A stretch of 64,000 bases of DNA, from the NCBI RefSeq assembly GCF_008728515.1, contig NC_044985.1:78406155-78470154 (forward strand), given 5' to 3'. Shown piece after piece: positions 23,390 through 35,285 of this stretch; position 1 is the stretch's first letter; every line of letters starts with the position of its first letter. This DNA comes from Papio anubis. Taxonomy: Eukaryota; Chordata; Mammalia; Primates; Cercopithecidae. A program made the position numbers and the translations under genes. The notes beneath the pieces are model-generated. The model worked only from the letters and a program-made list of their open reading frames with translations, was not told where the DNA came from and did no database searches.

Positions 23390-23519
23390 AGGGTGACCAT
23401 ACATCTTGATTTAGGCAGTAAATCCTGGTTTCTTGCTATTATCCTAGTGTAATTATTAATAGTACCCCTTTTTATTCTCAAAAGTGTCCCACCTGATATG
23501 ATAAATTATATGATCATCT
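23390..23519 (+). mobile_element. MER45-like hAT MITE
   Basis: A short element begins 'agggtgaccatacatcttg' and ends 'ttatatgatcatct', so its ends are inverted copies (AGGGTGACCATA against TATGATCATCT). The middle has 'aattattaatagtacccctt' and 'ctcaaaagtgtccc'. This fits the MER45 type of hAT-Tip100 MITE as I remember it. The family name is less certain than the MITE structure. Confidence 0.6.
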
Positions 23520-24710
23520 GATGAATGTCAGCATGTATTTTCTATAAGTTTCTTTTCATCTTTTTACTAATAAGTGTCAACAGGGTTTTTTTTGTGAATA
23601 TTAATTAGGTTGATGTTTCCTTTCTCACTGTTTATTTTTCTTGTTCTTCGGTATTGTTTGAAAGATCTATTTGTCTTAATGTTTACTCATTCATGAATGA
23701 CAAGAGATCTATAGAGAACATTTGTGCACAGAATGTGTATTTGACCTTAGCTCTGTTCACAGAATTTATTATCCCTTTGTTATTTTAACTATTTCTGTAC
23801 CTGCTGACTATACCCAAATTGTTAAAATTACTGCCCTCTGCTTTGCAAATGCAAGTGCATTCTGCAGTATGTGTTTTGTCAGAATATGCTTCCACTTTTG
23901 TATTGTGAATGTGAATGCTTTCTGAAAAATCCCAAGAATAGAATAATTTCTCCTTTAATGGGAGAAGTCTCCCAACTTGTCTTACTTTCAGGTGGTAGAC
24001 ATATTTCACAGAAAAATATGTAATGTACCCATACATATACATTTGTATATCCAGAATCAGATTCTCCTTGTTAGTTATTCCCATGCGTTATACATGTGAA
24101 TTATCTTCAGTTATATCTCATGGTTTAGCTATACATTTTAAGAAAGTCAGAAAAATAATGAAATAACCATCAAGAAAAGGAAGGAAAAGTGCCTGAAATA
24201 ATTTTCCAATGCTTTTTAGCTTCCAAGACTTTATCATTATCTGTTCCAGTATAATAAAATGCTCCCTGACTTCAGATTTCTCTGAGAACTTTCCTTCTCA
24301 GGAAGGAGGAAGGAACATTTAAAGACAACAAAGAGAAAGAATGAGCACAATATGAGCAAAATAAAATGTTCATGAAATGGACATATGGAATAAGAACCTT
24401 ACTCAACAAAGAATATTTTTATCTATGTCATTATATATTTCAGGTTTTTCCTCCCAAATAATCTCTGGTATCTAGTTCACAGCACTTCACTTCTTCTAAG
24501 TTGATTGCCCCCATGTATCAATGGACCTTTAAGGACTTTTTTCCTTCTCTTATTTATATACCAGGAAATGGAAGCACAAAGAACCCCAATAAAATATTCA
24601 AATCTCCTTAAAAGTTTGGCATTGTCAAAGCCTTCAACTATGCTTCATTTTGATTGTACTGAGACATTTTCTGTTGTATCCCCTGATAACCAAAACTTTT
24701 GTCCCCCTCT
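23520..24710. other. AT-rich sequence, nothing recognised
   Basis: No gene, RNA or named repeat that I can support up to the Alu target site. Confidence 0.5.
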
Positions 24711-24724
24711 AAAGAAGTTCTATA

Positions 24725-25036
24725 GGCCGGGTGCGGTGGCTCACGCCTGTAATCCCAGCACTTTGGGAGGCCAAGGCGGGCGGATCACGAGGTCAGGAGA
24801 TCGAGACCATCCTGGCTAACACAGTGAAACCTCGTCTCCACTAAAAATACAAAAAATCAGCCAGGCGTGGTGGCAGTTGCCTGTAGTCCCAACCCGGGAG
24901 GCTGAGTCAGGAGAATCGCTTGAACCCAGGAGTCAGAGGTTGCAGTGATCAGAGAACATGCCACTGCACTCTAGCCTGGGCAACAGAGCACAGCAAGACT
25001 CAATCTCAAAAAAAAAAAAAAAGAAAAGAAAAGAAA
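24725..25036 (+). mobile_element. AluY/Sc-like SINE with target duplication
   Basis: A full-length forward Alu starting 'ggccgggtgcggtggctcac', with 'cacgaggtcaggagatcgag' and 'ccatcctggctaacac', features of the younger Alu subfamilies. The second monomer lacks about 8 bp before 'acccgggaggctgag'. It ends in an A-rich tail with G interruptions. Target-site copies flank it: 24711-24724 and 25037-25050 (AAAGAAGTTCTATA against AAAGAAGTTCTGTA, 13 of 14 identical), so the insertion boundaries are well defined. Confidence 0.97.
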
Positions 25037-25242
25037 AAAGAAGTTCTGTAATAAAATTTCAATGAAAACGTTAGAATCTCTGAATGTTCCCTTCAAAACA
25101 GGATCCTTCTTTTCCTCCCAAGTTCTCAAGAAGTTAAGATGAAAGAGTTAATGTGAAGCCAAACTATTGCCTTTCCTGATATGGAGTGCAGTCCAAGGGA
25201 ATGTAGCTTTAAGCGTGTTGGCTGAGAGGGTCTAATAATACT

Positions 25243-25812
25243 TGTGGTAAGCAGAAAATGCCCCCCAAAACATACTCACCCTAATTCCCAGAACCTGTGA
25301 ATATACTGCATTAGATGGCAAAGGGATATTGTAGGTGTGATTAATGTTACACATCTTAAAGATTATTCTGAATTGCCCGTTTCAAACCAATTTTATCACA
25401 TGAGTTCATGGAAGCAGAGGGCTTTCTCCAGTAGGAGTATGAAAGATGCAGCAGAATAAATAGTTGGATTTACTCAACGTTTAGGAGAGAACTGGCCCAC
25501 TGATGGGTTCCAGAACACATGAGAAGGAATGTGGGCACCTCTAGGAGCAAACACTATCCTTGACTGACAGCCAGCAAAGAAACATATTTCAGACCTACAA
25601 CTACAAGAAATTGGGATTCTACAAACTACCGGTTTATAAATAGATTCATTCCAGATAAGAAACTAACACTGTAATTTTGGCCTTGACCAATCTGGAGCAG
25701 AGAAACCAGCCAAACCAACACAGATTTCTGAAACTGAACATACACGTATTTTTTGTTTTAAGCTACCATTATTTGTAGTAATTTGTTACAGAAGCAATAG
25801 AAAACCAATGCA
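25243..25812 (+). mobile_element. MLT1 solo LTR, full length
   Basis: A complete MLT1-type MaLR LTR. It starts 'tgtggtaagcagaaaatgcc', continues 'ctaattcccagaacctgtga', and ends 'ttttgttttaagctaccatt' then 'taatttgttacagaagcaat' and 'agaaaaccaatgca'. The flanking five bases are ATACT on the left (25238-25242) and TTACT on the right (25813-25817), a likely 5-bp target duplication with one mutation. No internal sequence is present. Confidence 0.8.
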
Positions 25813-27082
25813 TTACTGTATGCCCTAAATAAGCAGACTTATCTGCCCAATTCCAGCAAATGATGAAAACGGGAAAGATCCTAAAGAATGGGCAGTTTTG
25901 TGGAAGAGAGAGCACCCTGCAATCAGGCAACTGCGAAAGAAACGAAGAGGTGAGGACAAGTCTTGTTTTTCTCCCCACTTTACCTATCATCAATGAATAA
26001 TTATTCTTTTAGGTAGAGAAGTATCTCCAAAAGACTAACATAATGTTGGTCAAGTTCTCATTCTAGTAAAAAAACATCAGAGGCAGAAAAGAAGTATATC
26101 ATTGAGATATAATTTAATTGACATTCAGATATAATTTTTGAGTCTAAAATATACTAATAAACAATTTTATTAGTGAACATAGACTATATATCTATCTGAA
26201 AAGGACTTTATCATTGACTATAAGTAGAAAGATAATTTTGCAGTCAAGTTTGGATTTCTTCATACCTGTCATTTATGCGGCATATTTTCCAAAAACATAA
26301 TATTAAGGAAAGAAAAAGAAAATTAAAAGCTAAGATAAATTATATAATTATATAATGTGAACACTATTGCCAAATTGAATTTTTTAAACTTTAAAAATTA
26401 TATTTACTGAAATATTTTTAAAGTTGTATAAAATATTTACTATTGTATACTACTATTCGAAATTTATGTCAACCCTAAAAGTGTGTATATTATTGGTATC
26501 AGAGTTACAAATGAATATAATTAATTTTCCCATTAACCTTAATAACAGGAAGAAAAATTTGTGACTTTTATTATTATTTAGTTTCAGATTATAAAAGAAT
26601 TTATTTTAATTAGTAAGACCTTTAGGCCCAAATGTTAAAGGTATAAAATAGTAATTATATGCAAATGAAATTGATTGACATAATATAATACTGCAACTCA
26701 AAACTTTTGCTTAATATACAAGGTTTTATTTTATGTGCAAAATGTGGACCAGTATTTTACAATTTTTTCAAATAGGTATAATAACTATTGTAAACAGTAA
26801 ACAATTTTTTCTAAGTATACTTTTTGTTCTGAAAGAAAATTTCAGGATAATACATTTGTGGGGTTGTTTTATTCTTTTCGATAATAAGGGGTGAGATAAG
26901 GGAAAACCCAGACATATGAGTTTCAGTTCACTTACAAATTTAAATAAAATGTAAAAGTTCTTTAGCAGGCACCACTACTAATGCCATATGAGAAAAATAT
27001 GAATAAAATAATGTATTTAATTATAAAAATGGGAGTGAATTTCCCTCACTATTGCTAATCACTTATTAAGAGGGTATCACAT
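25813..27082. other. Very AT-rich sequence, nothing recognised
   Basis: No repeat, RNA gene or coding frame that I can name. It is among the most AT-rich parts of the window. Confidence 0.45.
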
Positions 27083-27308
27083 ATGAAACATTAGTCTATA
27101 TCTGTACTGTCCAATATGGTGGCCATTGGTCTATGGGCTATTTAAATTTAAGTTAATAAAAATTAAATAAAATTTAAAAATTAGTTTGTCATTTAAAATA
27201 GCCACATTTCAAGTGTTCAGTAACAACTTGTGGTGAGTAGCTACCATATTGGAGAGCACAGGTGTGGAATATTTCCATTACTACAGAAAACTCTACTAAA
27301 CAGTGCTG
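27083..27308 (+). mobile_element. MER3 hAT-Charlie MITE
   Basis: A nearly complete MER3. It holds 'tctatatctgtactgtccaa', 'atatggtggccatt', 'agccacatttcaagtgttca' and 'gctaccatattggagagcac', then 'aatatttccattactacaga' and a terminal 'cagtgctg'. It is non-coding and mobilised long ago by a Charlie transposase. Confidence 0.85.
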
Positions 27309-28781
27309 ATCAACATGCCGAAGATCCAAACTATATGATAGAGTGTTTTCATTCAAGGATCTTAAAGTTTCAAATGAATGCTAGAGATATTAAATGCTAG
27401 TCTAAACGTCTTTATGAACCAAAATAACAGCATGGAAGCTGACAAGTTGAGGGATTAAAGGGTAACAAAATCTTACCCTTGTTACACCAAGAAAAATCTT
27501 CCCCATCTCCTTTTTTTGCGTTCAGTCTCTCCCCTCCAATCCTTGCTCCTTAGGACACTTAACATGATGTCCTCAATTATTTTAGAATTGAAAGAGATGA
27601 CAGAGAAAAGGAGAGACAAAGGGAGGAAGGGCTGAAGAAGAATATGCAGTTTCAGGTTTTAAGCTCCCCTCTGCAGAACTTCCACATAAGGAAGCAGCAC
27701 TGAGATAAATTACCTGCTTGTAATAGGGAGAAGGAAAAATATAAGAATAACAAATGCAAATAAATATCTCAATAAAGTATTCTTCTACAAAAAAAAAAAA
27801 AAAAAAATCAAAGGTGTATCTTTACTGTATGTATTCTCACCCTTAGCTTCCAATGCCTTCTTTATAGTGAAGAACTTTTTCTAGAAATAATGACAATAGT
27901 AGCATTTGTATTATTCTAAATAATATTTTCAGAGAAATGATGAAAAAGGATCATAGGAACAGTAACAATAAATTAATGGAAATGTGGAACCGTATAAACT
28001 AGGCTAGCATACAAGTAGAAGATCTCCCAACTGTTTAATCTTTATTCTCTAAAGGAAAAAGAAAAAGCAATTTTAATCACATTACAAGTGCCTGGCCTAG
28101 GTTTTCAACATGATTAGGAGATTTCATGCATGATGTCCTAAAGAGAAGGCAATCAAGAAAATAATTTTGCATGCTGTATATTAATGAATGTTACCATATT
28201 AATAGTAGAAAAGGCACGAACTGCAATTACTTTTTCCTTTTCCAACTCTTCATGTCTTTAGTATTTATTTCTTAACAAAACAAGTCAAAAATAAATTTTT
28301 AAGAGGTATAATGGCCTATGAAAATTCAGTAAAAGTTTGGATCCTAATATATACATTAAAATGATAAAGTTTACATTGTCATTTAAAAAGAAAATGCTAA
28401 GAATCTATTTGGAATTAGTAAAATGTTATACAAACAAACAATAATATTTATATCATTGTAGGAGGATTCATGAGAGAGAATGATAAGTAATTTAATGATG
28501 TGTAAGGATCTTCAGTGTGAATGTCTTTAAATCAATGCAGAAAACAGACAAATTCTTGGAATAAAGATTAAAAGATATAAAATCAAATCCTGACAGATTC
28601 AACCAAATAATAAATGCAAGCAAGTACAATTTTAATAATGAAAAATTACAACATATGTTTTTTAACAAAAATAAAAACGAATGGCAATAGCAGTGTATTT
28701 TCACATGCTTATGCTTTTGTATCTTTCTCGGCAACTTAAGGCAGAGGAGTAAGTAATTGTATTTTGTGGCATAATAGCCAA
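27309..28781. other. AT-rich sequence with an A run
   Basis: No recognised gene or transposon. A run of 19 A lies at 27789-27807. A purine-rich patch (near 27585-27640) is present. Confidence 0.45.
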
Positions 28782-28867
28782 AGTACATGATGATTTTGTT
28801 TTTACTTTCCCAAAGTCAATGTGGTAGAATTGACTTTGGGAAAGTAAAAACAAAATCATCATGTACT
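28782..28867. repeat. Perfect 39-bp inverted repeat (hairpin)
   Basis: Arm 28782-28820 and arm 28829-28867 are exact reverse complements over all 39 bases, separated by the 8-bp spacer gtggtaga. The symmetry stops immediately outside (28781 and 28868 do not pair). The arms match no repeat that I recognise and are not a MADE1-type MITE. In the surrounding decayed DNA such exactness suggests a recent local event. If transcribed, the RNA would fold as a short perfect hairpin. Nothing in the sequence shows that it is transcribed. Confidence 0.97.
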
Positions 28868-29580
28868 CTGATTAAAATTAATAATAAATTATTAAACTTA
28901 TTTAGAAAATTAAAAAGGAATGTTTTATAACTATTTTATATGTTCTATGATAATTTTGAATAATACCATTTAATAAGTAGCTGAACGAGACTGAAGAAAG
29001 ACAATTGAAAAAGATAGTCTTATGTACTCTTAAATAACTTTGACATCTGAGAGAATTTCTCTGATTGTTTAGTTCATTTGAGTTACAAAGAACAGATACA
29101 AGTGGCTGTTTCCTAAACCAATTGTGAGTTATTATAAGGACCAATAAAAAATGTAAAGAAGTATGAGAGAGTATCCAGAAGAGGACCAGCCTGGATTTCA
29201 GTGAAGTGGATAGTTTTTCAAGATACAAACAAGTATCTTATCGTCCTATCTTCCCAACAGCAGCAGGTGTGTTTTACTCTTCCCACCATCCATCATGTTG
29301 GCAACTGAAGAATCTTTTTCTTTACTGATTTATTCTGTTGCTATCACTATTAAACCCTAAGTAAGATTTTTACACAATTTTCACAAGAGCATATATCAGA
29401 TTCATTGGTAAATTATCAATCAGTACACAGTGATCTATTTTTTTAACTTATACACATCATTGGCCACTAGCTAAACCATAGATGACCTCCTTTGTATCAG
29501 TCACTGATCATCCTCGGCTCAATAACTCTAGCCAGGATAGTAGGTACAATTTATGGCTTATGAATAAGGACAACCTGGAG
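28868..29580. other. AT-rich sequence, nothing recognised
   Basis: Unique-looking DNA up to the L1 target site. Open frames here are chance. Confidence 0.45.
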
Positions 29581-29585
29581 AAGTT

Positions 29586-30880
29586 TTTCTTTCTATTATA
29601 TTTCAAGTTCTGGGGTACATGTACAGAACGTGCAGGTTTTTTACACAGGAATATATATGCCATGGTGGTTTGCTGCACCAATCAACCCGTCACCTACGCT
29701 AGGTATTTCTCTAATGCTATTCCTCCTCTATCCCCCCACAGCCCCCAATAGGCCCCAGTGTGTGATGATCCCCTCCCTGTGTCCATGTGTTCTCACTGTT
29801 CAACTCCCACTTATGATTGAGAACATATGGTCTTTGGTTTTCTGTTCTTGTGTTAGTTTGCTGAGAATGATGGTTTCCAGCTTCATCCATGTCTCTGCAA
29901 AGGATAGGAACTCATCCTCTTTTATGGCTGCATAGTATTCCATGGTGTATATGTGCCATTTTCTTTATTCAGTCTATCATTGATTGACATTTGGGTTGGT
30001 TCCGAGTCTTGGCTATTGTGAGTAGCACCACAATAAACATACGTGTGCATGTGTTTTTACAGTAGAATGATTTATAATCCTTTGAGTATATACCCAGTAA
30101 AGGGATTGCTAGATCAAATGGTATTTCTAGTTCTAGATCCTTGAGGAATCATCACACTGTCTTCCACAATGGTTGAACTAATTTACACTCCCACCAACAG
30201 CGTAAAAGCATTCCTATTTCTCCACATCCTCTCCAGCATCGGTCGTTTCCTGATTTTTTAATGATCGCCATTCTAACTGGCGTGAGATGGTATCCCATTT
30301 TGATTTGCATTTCTCTAATGACCAGTGATGATGAGCTTTTTTATACGTTTGTGGGCTGCATAAATGTCTTCTTTTGATAAGTGTCTGTTCATATCCTTTG
30401 CCCGCTTTTTGACTTTTTTTTTTTTTTTTTTTTTTGTAAATTTGTGTAAGTTCTTTGTAGATTCTGGATATTAGCGCTTTGTCAGATGGATAGATTGCAA
30501 AAATTGTCTCCCATTCGTAGGTTGCCTGTTCACACTGATGATAGTTTCTTCTGCTGTGCAGAAGCTCTTTAGGTTAATTAGATCCCATTTGTCAATTTGT
30601 CCAACAAAACCCAAAACCAATGGGTTTTGTTACCATTGCTTTGGGTGTTTTAATTATGAAGTCTTTGCACGTGCCCATGTCCTGAATGGTATTACCTAGG
30701 TTTTCTTCTAGGATTTTTATGGTTATAGGTCTTACGTTTAAGTCTTTAATCCATCTTGAGTTAATTGTTGTATAAAGTGTAAGGAAGGGGTCTAGTTTCA
30801 GTTTTCTGCATATGGCTGGACAGTTTTCCCAACACCATTTATTAAATAGAGAATCCTTTCCTCATTACTTGTTTGTGTCA
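29586..30880 (-). mobile_element. L1 3' end, reverse strand, 5'-truncated
   Basis: About 1.3 kb of primate-type L1 in reverse orientation. It runs from 'ttctggggtacatgtacaga' and 'aataggccccagtgtgtgat' through the C-terminal ORF2 region to 'aacaccatttattaaataga'. The flanks share AACCTGGAG (29572-29580 and 30883-30891), a likely target duplication. Inside are a T run of about 24 (30415-30436) and a small hairpin insertion (30603-30631). It is inactive. Confidence 0.93.
30603..30631. repeat. 11-bp hairpin insertion within L1
   Basis: Arms aacaaaaccca (30603-30613) and tgggttttgtt (30621-30631) are exact reverse complements with a 7-bp spacer. The right arm is where normal L1 sequence ('gcttttgttgccattgc' type) continues. 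The left arm is extra sequence relative to L1. Confidence 0.8.
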
Positions 30881-31064
30881 AAAACCTGGAGTTTTCCTTA
30901 AAAAGAGAAAGTATCAAATGGCATTAAGAAGCTCAATTTCTAGAGTAAGATAAAGATTGAGGGTGACCCAATAGCGAGTTTGAGAAACCAGGCAAGAAAA
31001 TTACTGTAAGAGTCAGAAATTATTTGTCTATTAAATAGGAATTCAACAAAATATTATCTGAATA

Positions 31065-31370
31065 CCTACATGTACTAGGTGTCATTCTGGGAACATGGTA
31101 AATCCCTTAGAACTCAAGTAATCAAAGTGGAGCCCTCATCATGCTGAAATTCTGGTGTAGAATAATAGACAAAGTAAATTATTAATGAAATAAGTGAAGA
31201 ATGTAATATATTCAAAAGTGATTAAGTGTTACAGGAGAAAGACATACATGGAGAAAACCAGAATAAGATGGACTTGGGGTGGTTGGGGGAGGAGTTACAG
31301 ATGTGAATAGGCTGATTGTTTCCTTGAGAAAATGACAGTGGAGCAAAGAGACTTGAAAGAAGTGAGGGCC
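31065..31370 (-). mobile_element. L2 LINE 3' region, reverse strand
   Basis: It reads on the plus strand as 'aattcaacaaaatattatct', 'aatacctacatgtactaggt', 'ggagccctcatcatgctgaa' and 'agacaaagtaaattattaat'. This is the order of the reversed L2 3' end (ttcaacaaatatt, acctactatgtgc, ccctcatggagc). Strongly diverged. Confidence 0.65.
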
Positions 31371-31625
31371 TTAACTCTACCAGTAAGAAGGATGGGAGGC
31401 AGCAAATAGTCTGACATGACAGCCCACAAAGTTCTGGGTTTTCCCAGAGTATTTTGATTGTTTTCATATCAATCATTCCAAAATAGCATTTTATTTTGGC
31501 GGGGGAGGATACTTCTACTGCATTGGAGTTCAAACACAAAGCAATCTAGATGACTACCTATTCCCCAGATACTCTCAGGCCATATGGGCTCCATTCATTT
31601 ATACATTCTTTTTCTCTACTATGAG

Positions 31626-32128
31626 TATTACAGGAAAGTGGTCCCTATCCAGGCCCCAAGAGAGGGTTCTTGGATCTCACACAAGAAAGAATTCAGGACA
31701 AGTCCACAGTGCAAAGCAAAAGCAAGTTTGTTAAAGTAAAGTAGTGAAAGTACAGCTACTCCATAGACAGAGTAGGGTGTTCCTGAAAGTAAAAAGAGGA
31801 ATGCATCCACTCTAGGTACAGTACTCATACATATGGGGAGATAGGCTCTGCAACAAGGATTTATAATAAAGTGTTAATTTCTTAATTACTATAATTTGCA
31901 AGAATCAATCTTATTTAAAGTAAAATTAGAAATGTCTTTATTCTCCAGATATCAGGATATTCCCAAGTCTGGGTCTGTTTAGTAAATATTATTAATTTGT
32001 TCCCTTAACCATAAACATCTAAAGGCTAGGAATGCCTCACTTTCTGGGAATACAGCCCAGCAAGTCTCAGCCTCCTTTTCCTAGCCCTCACTCAAGATGG
32101 TGTTGCTGTGGTTCGAACACCTCCGACC
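31626..32128 (-). mobile_element. Solo LTR of an ERV1-type element, reverse strand
   Basis: A solo LTR of a class I (gammaretrovirus-like) endogenous element. On the plus strand it begins 'tattacaggaaagtggtccc', has 'gagggttcttggatctcaca' and 'agaattcaggacaagtccac', and carries a reversed AATAAA (gcaagtttgttaaag region). It ends 'aagatggtgttgctgtggtt' and 'cacctccgacc'. The middle is shortened and diverged. The flanking four bases are TGAG and TAAG, a possible target duplication with one change. No gag, pol or env sequence is attached. I do not give a family name. Confidence 0.75.
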
Positions 32129-32264
32129 TAAGAATTCCCTGTCCAACTACAATAAAGCATCAAAAATGTTATTTTCTTGACTAGGGTTACATCGAACATT
32201 TTCTGCTTCATAAAATCCTACACGATATACAGTTTACATATCATTTAAAAATTGTTAATCTAAC

Positions 32265-32410
32265 CATTTAATCATTAATTCCACCTACAACATTGATTAC
32301 GTGCATACTATGTGTCAGATATTTACTGTTTCTTGGAGTACCAAACATAAGTGAAAAATACACCTAATTCCCAGAAGTTTAGAGTCTAGTTACTCTGTTG
32401 AGGCTACCTT
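32265..32410 (-). mobile_element. L2 fragment, reverse strand
   Basis: The block 'gtgcatactatgtgtcagat' followed by 'tagagtctagtta' resembles the reversed L2 3' end. Short and diverged. Confidence 0.5.
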
Positions 32411-33294
32411 ACCTTCTTAATCAACATTATTGTATTTTGTACTCTCATTATTTTTTGTCATTCATATTCAGTTTTTCATTATTTGATTATCATTCATATT
32501 CTGATAATGGGCTTTCATGAGGACAACCGAGCTTGAATTCTTGTCTTTGATGTATTATTTATTTGATAAGTAACTGACTAAATTAATCATTCTAAATTTT
32601 ATTTTATGCAATTATAAAATTGAAACTATAAACACTGCAACAAATTGTTATAAGTAACAATTTGACACCACGTATACAAATGTTTCAAAGACAATTTTTT
32701 TAAAATTTCAGTACCTACTTCTCTCTTGAGCTTTACTCTTGAGAGCAGAACAGACAGTGTGATATACATTTGTTTATTCCAAACAATGTCCTACTAAGTA
32801 GTGTACATTTAATAAATACATATTTAATTGATTCTAGAAATAACTAAAATAGAAACTATTTTTATAAGCATAACTTGCTAAAAATGTATAGTATAGGTTC
32901 CATAAATTTTGATTCAAATAAATAAAAGTCAACTAATTAGTGGCAAAAGTTTTCCTTAATTCAATAATTTTTATTTCAAAAGAAAAATCCACTGTATTTC
33001 TCACTCAGTCTACTAGGAAAGCAATACCCTAATATGTGACCCTGAAAATGATACATAAAAAAAGAGAAAACTCTGTATTTTCTAATTTTTGGATATTGAT
33101 GTAAAAATTTCCAGAATATACTAGCAAATAAATTCAAACTAAAATAATAATTCCTTAATTCCTAAACCATATAATCCCAGAAATGTGTGGATTATTAAAC
33201 TTTAGGATATCTTCCAATGTATTACATTACATGAATGAATTAGAAATACAAAACCAATTTGCAATTTTTTTGATTGATGAAGGTAAACAAATAC
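32411..33294. other. AT-rich sequence, nothing recognised
   Basis: No gene or named repeat. Possible scraps of old LINE cannot be confirmed. Confidence 0.45.
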
Positions 33295-33510
33295 CTAACA
33301 CTTACTGAGTTCTAGCTCACATTTATCAATTCATTTCATTATACCATGATTCTATGTAATAAGTACAATCATTAGGCTATTTAAAGATAAGGAAATTGAG
33401 GCACAAGAAGTTTAAATAAATCATAACATCTCATAGACAGTGAGTGGCTGAGCCACAAGGTAAACTTGCCTAGAAACCATATACTTAACTGATAACAATA
33501 TTGCCTGTCT
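33295..33510 (-). mobile_element. MIR SINE, reverse strand
   Basis: It contains 'taaagataaggaaattgagg', 'cacaagaagtttaaataa' and 'gacagtgagtggctgagcca', matching reversed MIR blocks (gatgaggaaactgaggca; agtaagtggcagagcc). Most of the element is present. Confidence 0.8.
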
Positions 33511-33712
33511 TGGCAAACTTCAACAATAATTACTGAAAAAATAAAATAAAATTTTCTTCCCTCAATACAAGGCATCTCCCAGAAGTTAACGTGATTACTT
33601 TTAACATAATGGAGAAGTTTTCATTAAATTCAGAAATGAGAAAGGATACATGCAATAAAATTTTTTATTAAATTGTATTAAAAATACTATTTTCAAAAAT
33701 GGTATGTTACAC

Positions 33713-34064
33713 TTAAAAAAACTTTTAAGTTCAGGAATACATGTGCAGGTTTGTTACATAGGTACATGGGTGTGATGGAGGCTTATTGTACAGATTATTT
33801 CATCATCCAGGTATTAAGTCTAGTACCCATTAAATGGTTTTCTTGATCCTCTCTCTCCTCCCACCCTCCACCTTCCAATAGGCCCCAGTGTGTGTTGTTC
33901 TTCTCTATGTGTCTACATGTTCTCATCATTTAGTTTCCACTTATAAGTGAGAACATGTGGCATTTGGTTTTCTGCTCCTGTGTAAGTCTGCCAAGGATAA
34001 TGCCTCCAGCTTCACCCATGTCCCTGCAAAAAACAATCTCATTGTTTTTATGGCTGCATAGTAT
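33713..34064 (-). mobile_element. Short L1 3' end, reverse strand
   Basis: About 350 bp of a primate-type L1 3' end. It has 'taagttcaggaatacatgtg', 'aataggccccagtgtgtgtt', 'acttataagtgagaacatgt' and 'tttatggctgcatagtat', where it breaks off. Strong 5' truncation is typical of L1 insertion. Clean target duplications are not visible. Confidence 0.9.
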
Positions 34065-34599
34065 CTCCCAAAATACCATTATTTTAAAATATTGTGTCAG
34101 ATTCTATTCAATAAATTAAAAAGGAAAAAATACATACACATATTGAGAAAAGATTATTTAAAGGCAACGCTATTATCTAATTAAAAATCTTCATGAATCA
34201 ACTTATAATTTGTAGGAAAGACACACAGAAATAAAATTATTATCGCAACCAATACTGCAAAAACTTTAAAATAACTATAAAATGTAACAGAAATATATAA
34301 ACTTCCACAGAATGATTTTGTATGTCATTTTTCTATATTGGTACAGTTAATATTATAAAGATAGTCACTAATTACAAAACAAGGCAGTGTATATTTGGAA
34401 TAATGAACTAAAATATATTCAGAAAAATTAAATGTGCAAAAATAGCCAAGATTATTTTTACTGAGAAAAAATATATGAAGGGGCTTTTCATATCTACCAT
34501 GCATTTATATGCACACATTTATGCACACACACACACACAGCTACTGAAATAAGAATACCATGGTTATGGTAAAAAATAGGTAAATGCATCTATAAAACA
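34065..34599. other. AT-rich sequence with a short CA run
   Basis: Mostly unassigned A-rich DNA, possibly part of the old L1 that follows. A (CA)n run lies at 34523-34539. Confidence 0.4.
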
Positions 34600-35285
34600 G
34601 AACTGAGAATTTAGAAAAGAACTTTTTTATATTTGGGAATTGATAGGTGAAAGATAATAGATAACTCTAAAAAGTCATTTAAGTTTAGTAAGAATGGAGA
34701 TAACTTAAGTATAACAGAAAAAACAAGAAGTCACAATAGAATGAAATTGACTTGTGTACATTAAAGTAAGATATCTGTATAGAAAACTATATTGTAATCA
34801 TAAACAATAAGCCAGAAAAAATAAAAATAGATAAATATTTTTACTGTATAAAGAAGTTTAAGCATATACATCTTAACTGAACAAGAAAAATAATTTCAAA
34901 AGAAAAGTTAGACAAAGGTTATAAACATTTGGCAATGGAAAAAGTAAAAACCAATATGTAAAAGTGTGTTCATGATCAGTAATCAAATTAATTCAAATTA
35001 ATATAACAATAAAAACATTAATCTGTAAGACTGATAATAATTAGAGAGATTAATACCACACAGCATTGACAATAATATTGGCGAGAAAGTAATTTAGCCC
35101 AATTTCTTTGTGAGACAATTTTGCATTATCTCTCAATAATTTGAACATGCTGTCTTGTTCTAACAATTCCAACACTAAAGTCTTATGTAAAAAAATAAGC
35201 AACTGTATGTTCACTGCAGCATTATATATAATAATTCCTCTCTTCTACAAAAGTTGGAAACAGTATGCAAAGATACTTAAAAATT
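34600..35285 (+). mobile_element. Old L1 (L1M) ORF2 fragment, forward strand
   Basis: Very diverged L1. The clearer blocks are 'acatttggcaatggaaaaag', 'tgatcagtaatcaaattaat', 'ttggcgagaaagtaatttag' and 'tgttcactgcagcattatat', then 'acaaaagttggaaacagtat'. They follow the order of L1M ORF2 ends (caatgagataccat, ggcgaggatgtgg, ttcattgcagcattg, aaattggaaacaac). The left boundary is a guess. Confidence 0.55.

Noticed and set aside
28782..28867. Reading the perfect hairpin as a known MITE or a microRNA gene
   Set aside because: The arms resemble no MITE that I know, and perfect pairing with an 8-base loop is unlike a typical pre-miRNA. Transcription cannot be shown from the sequence.
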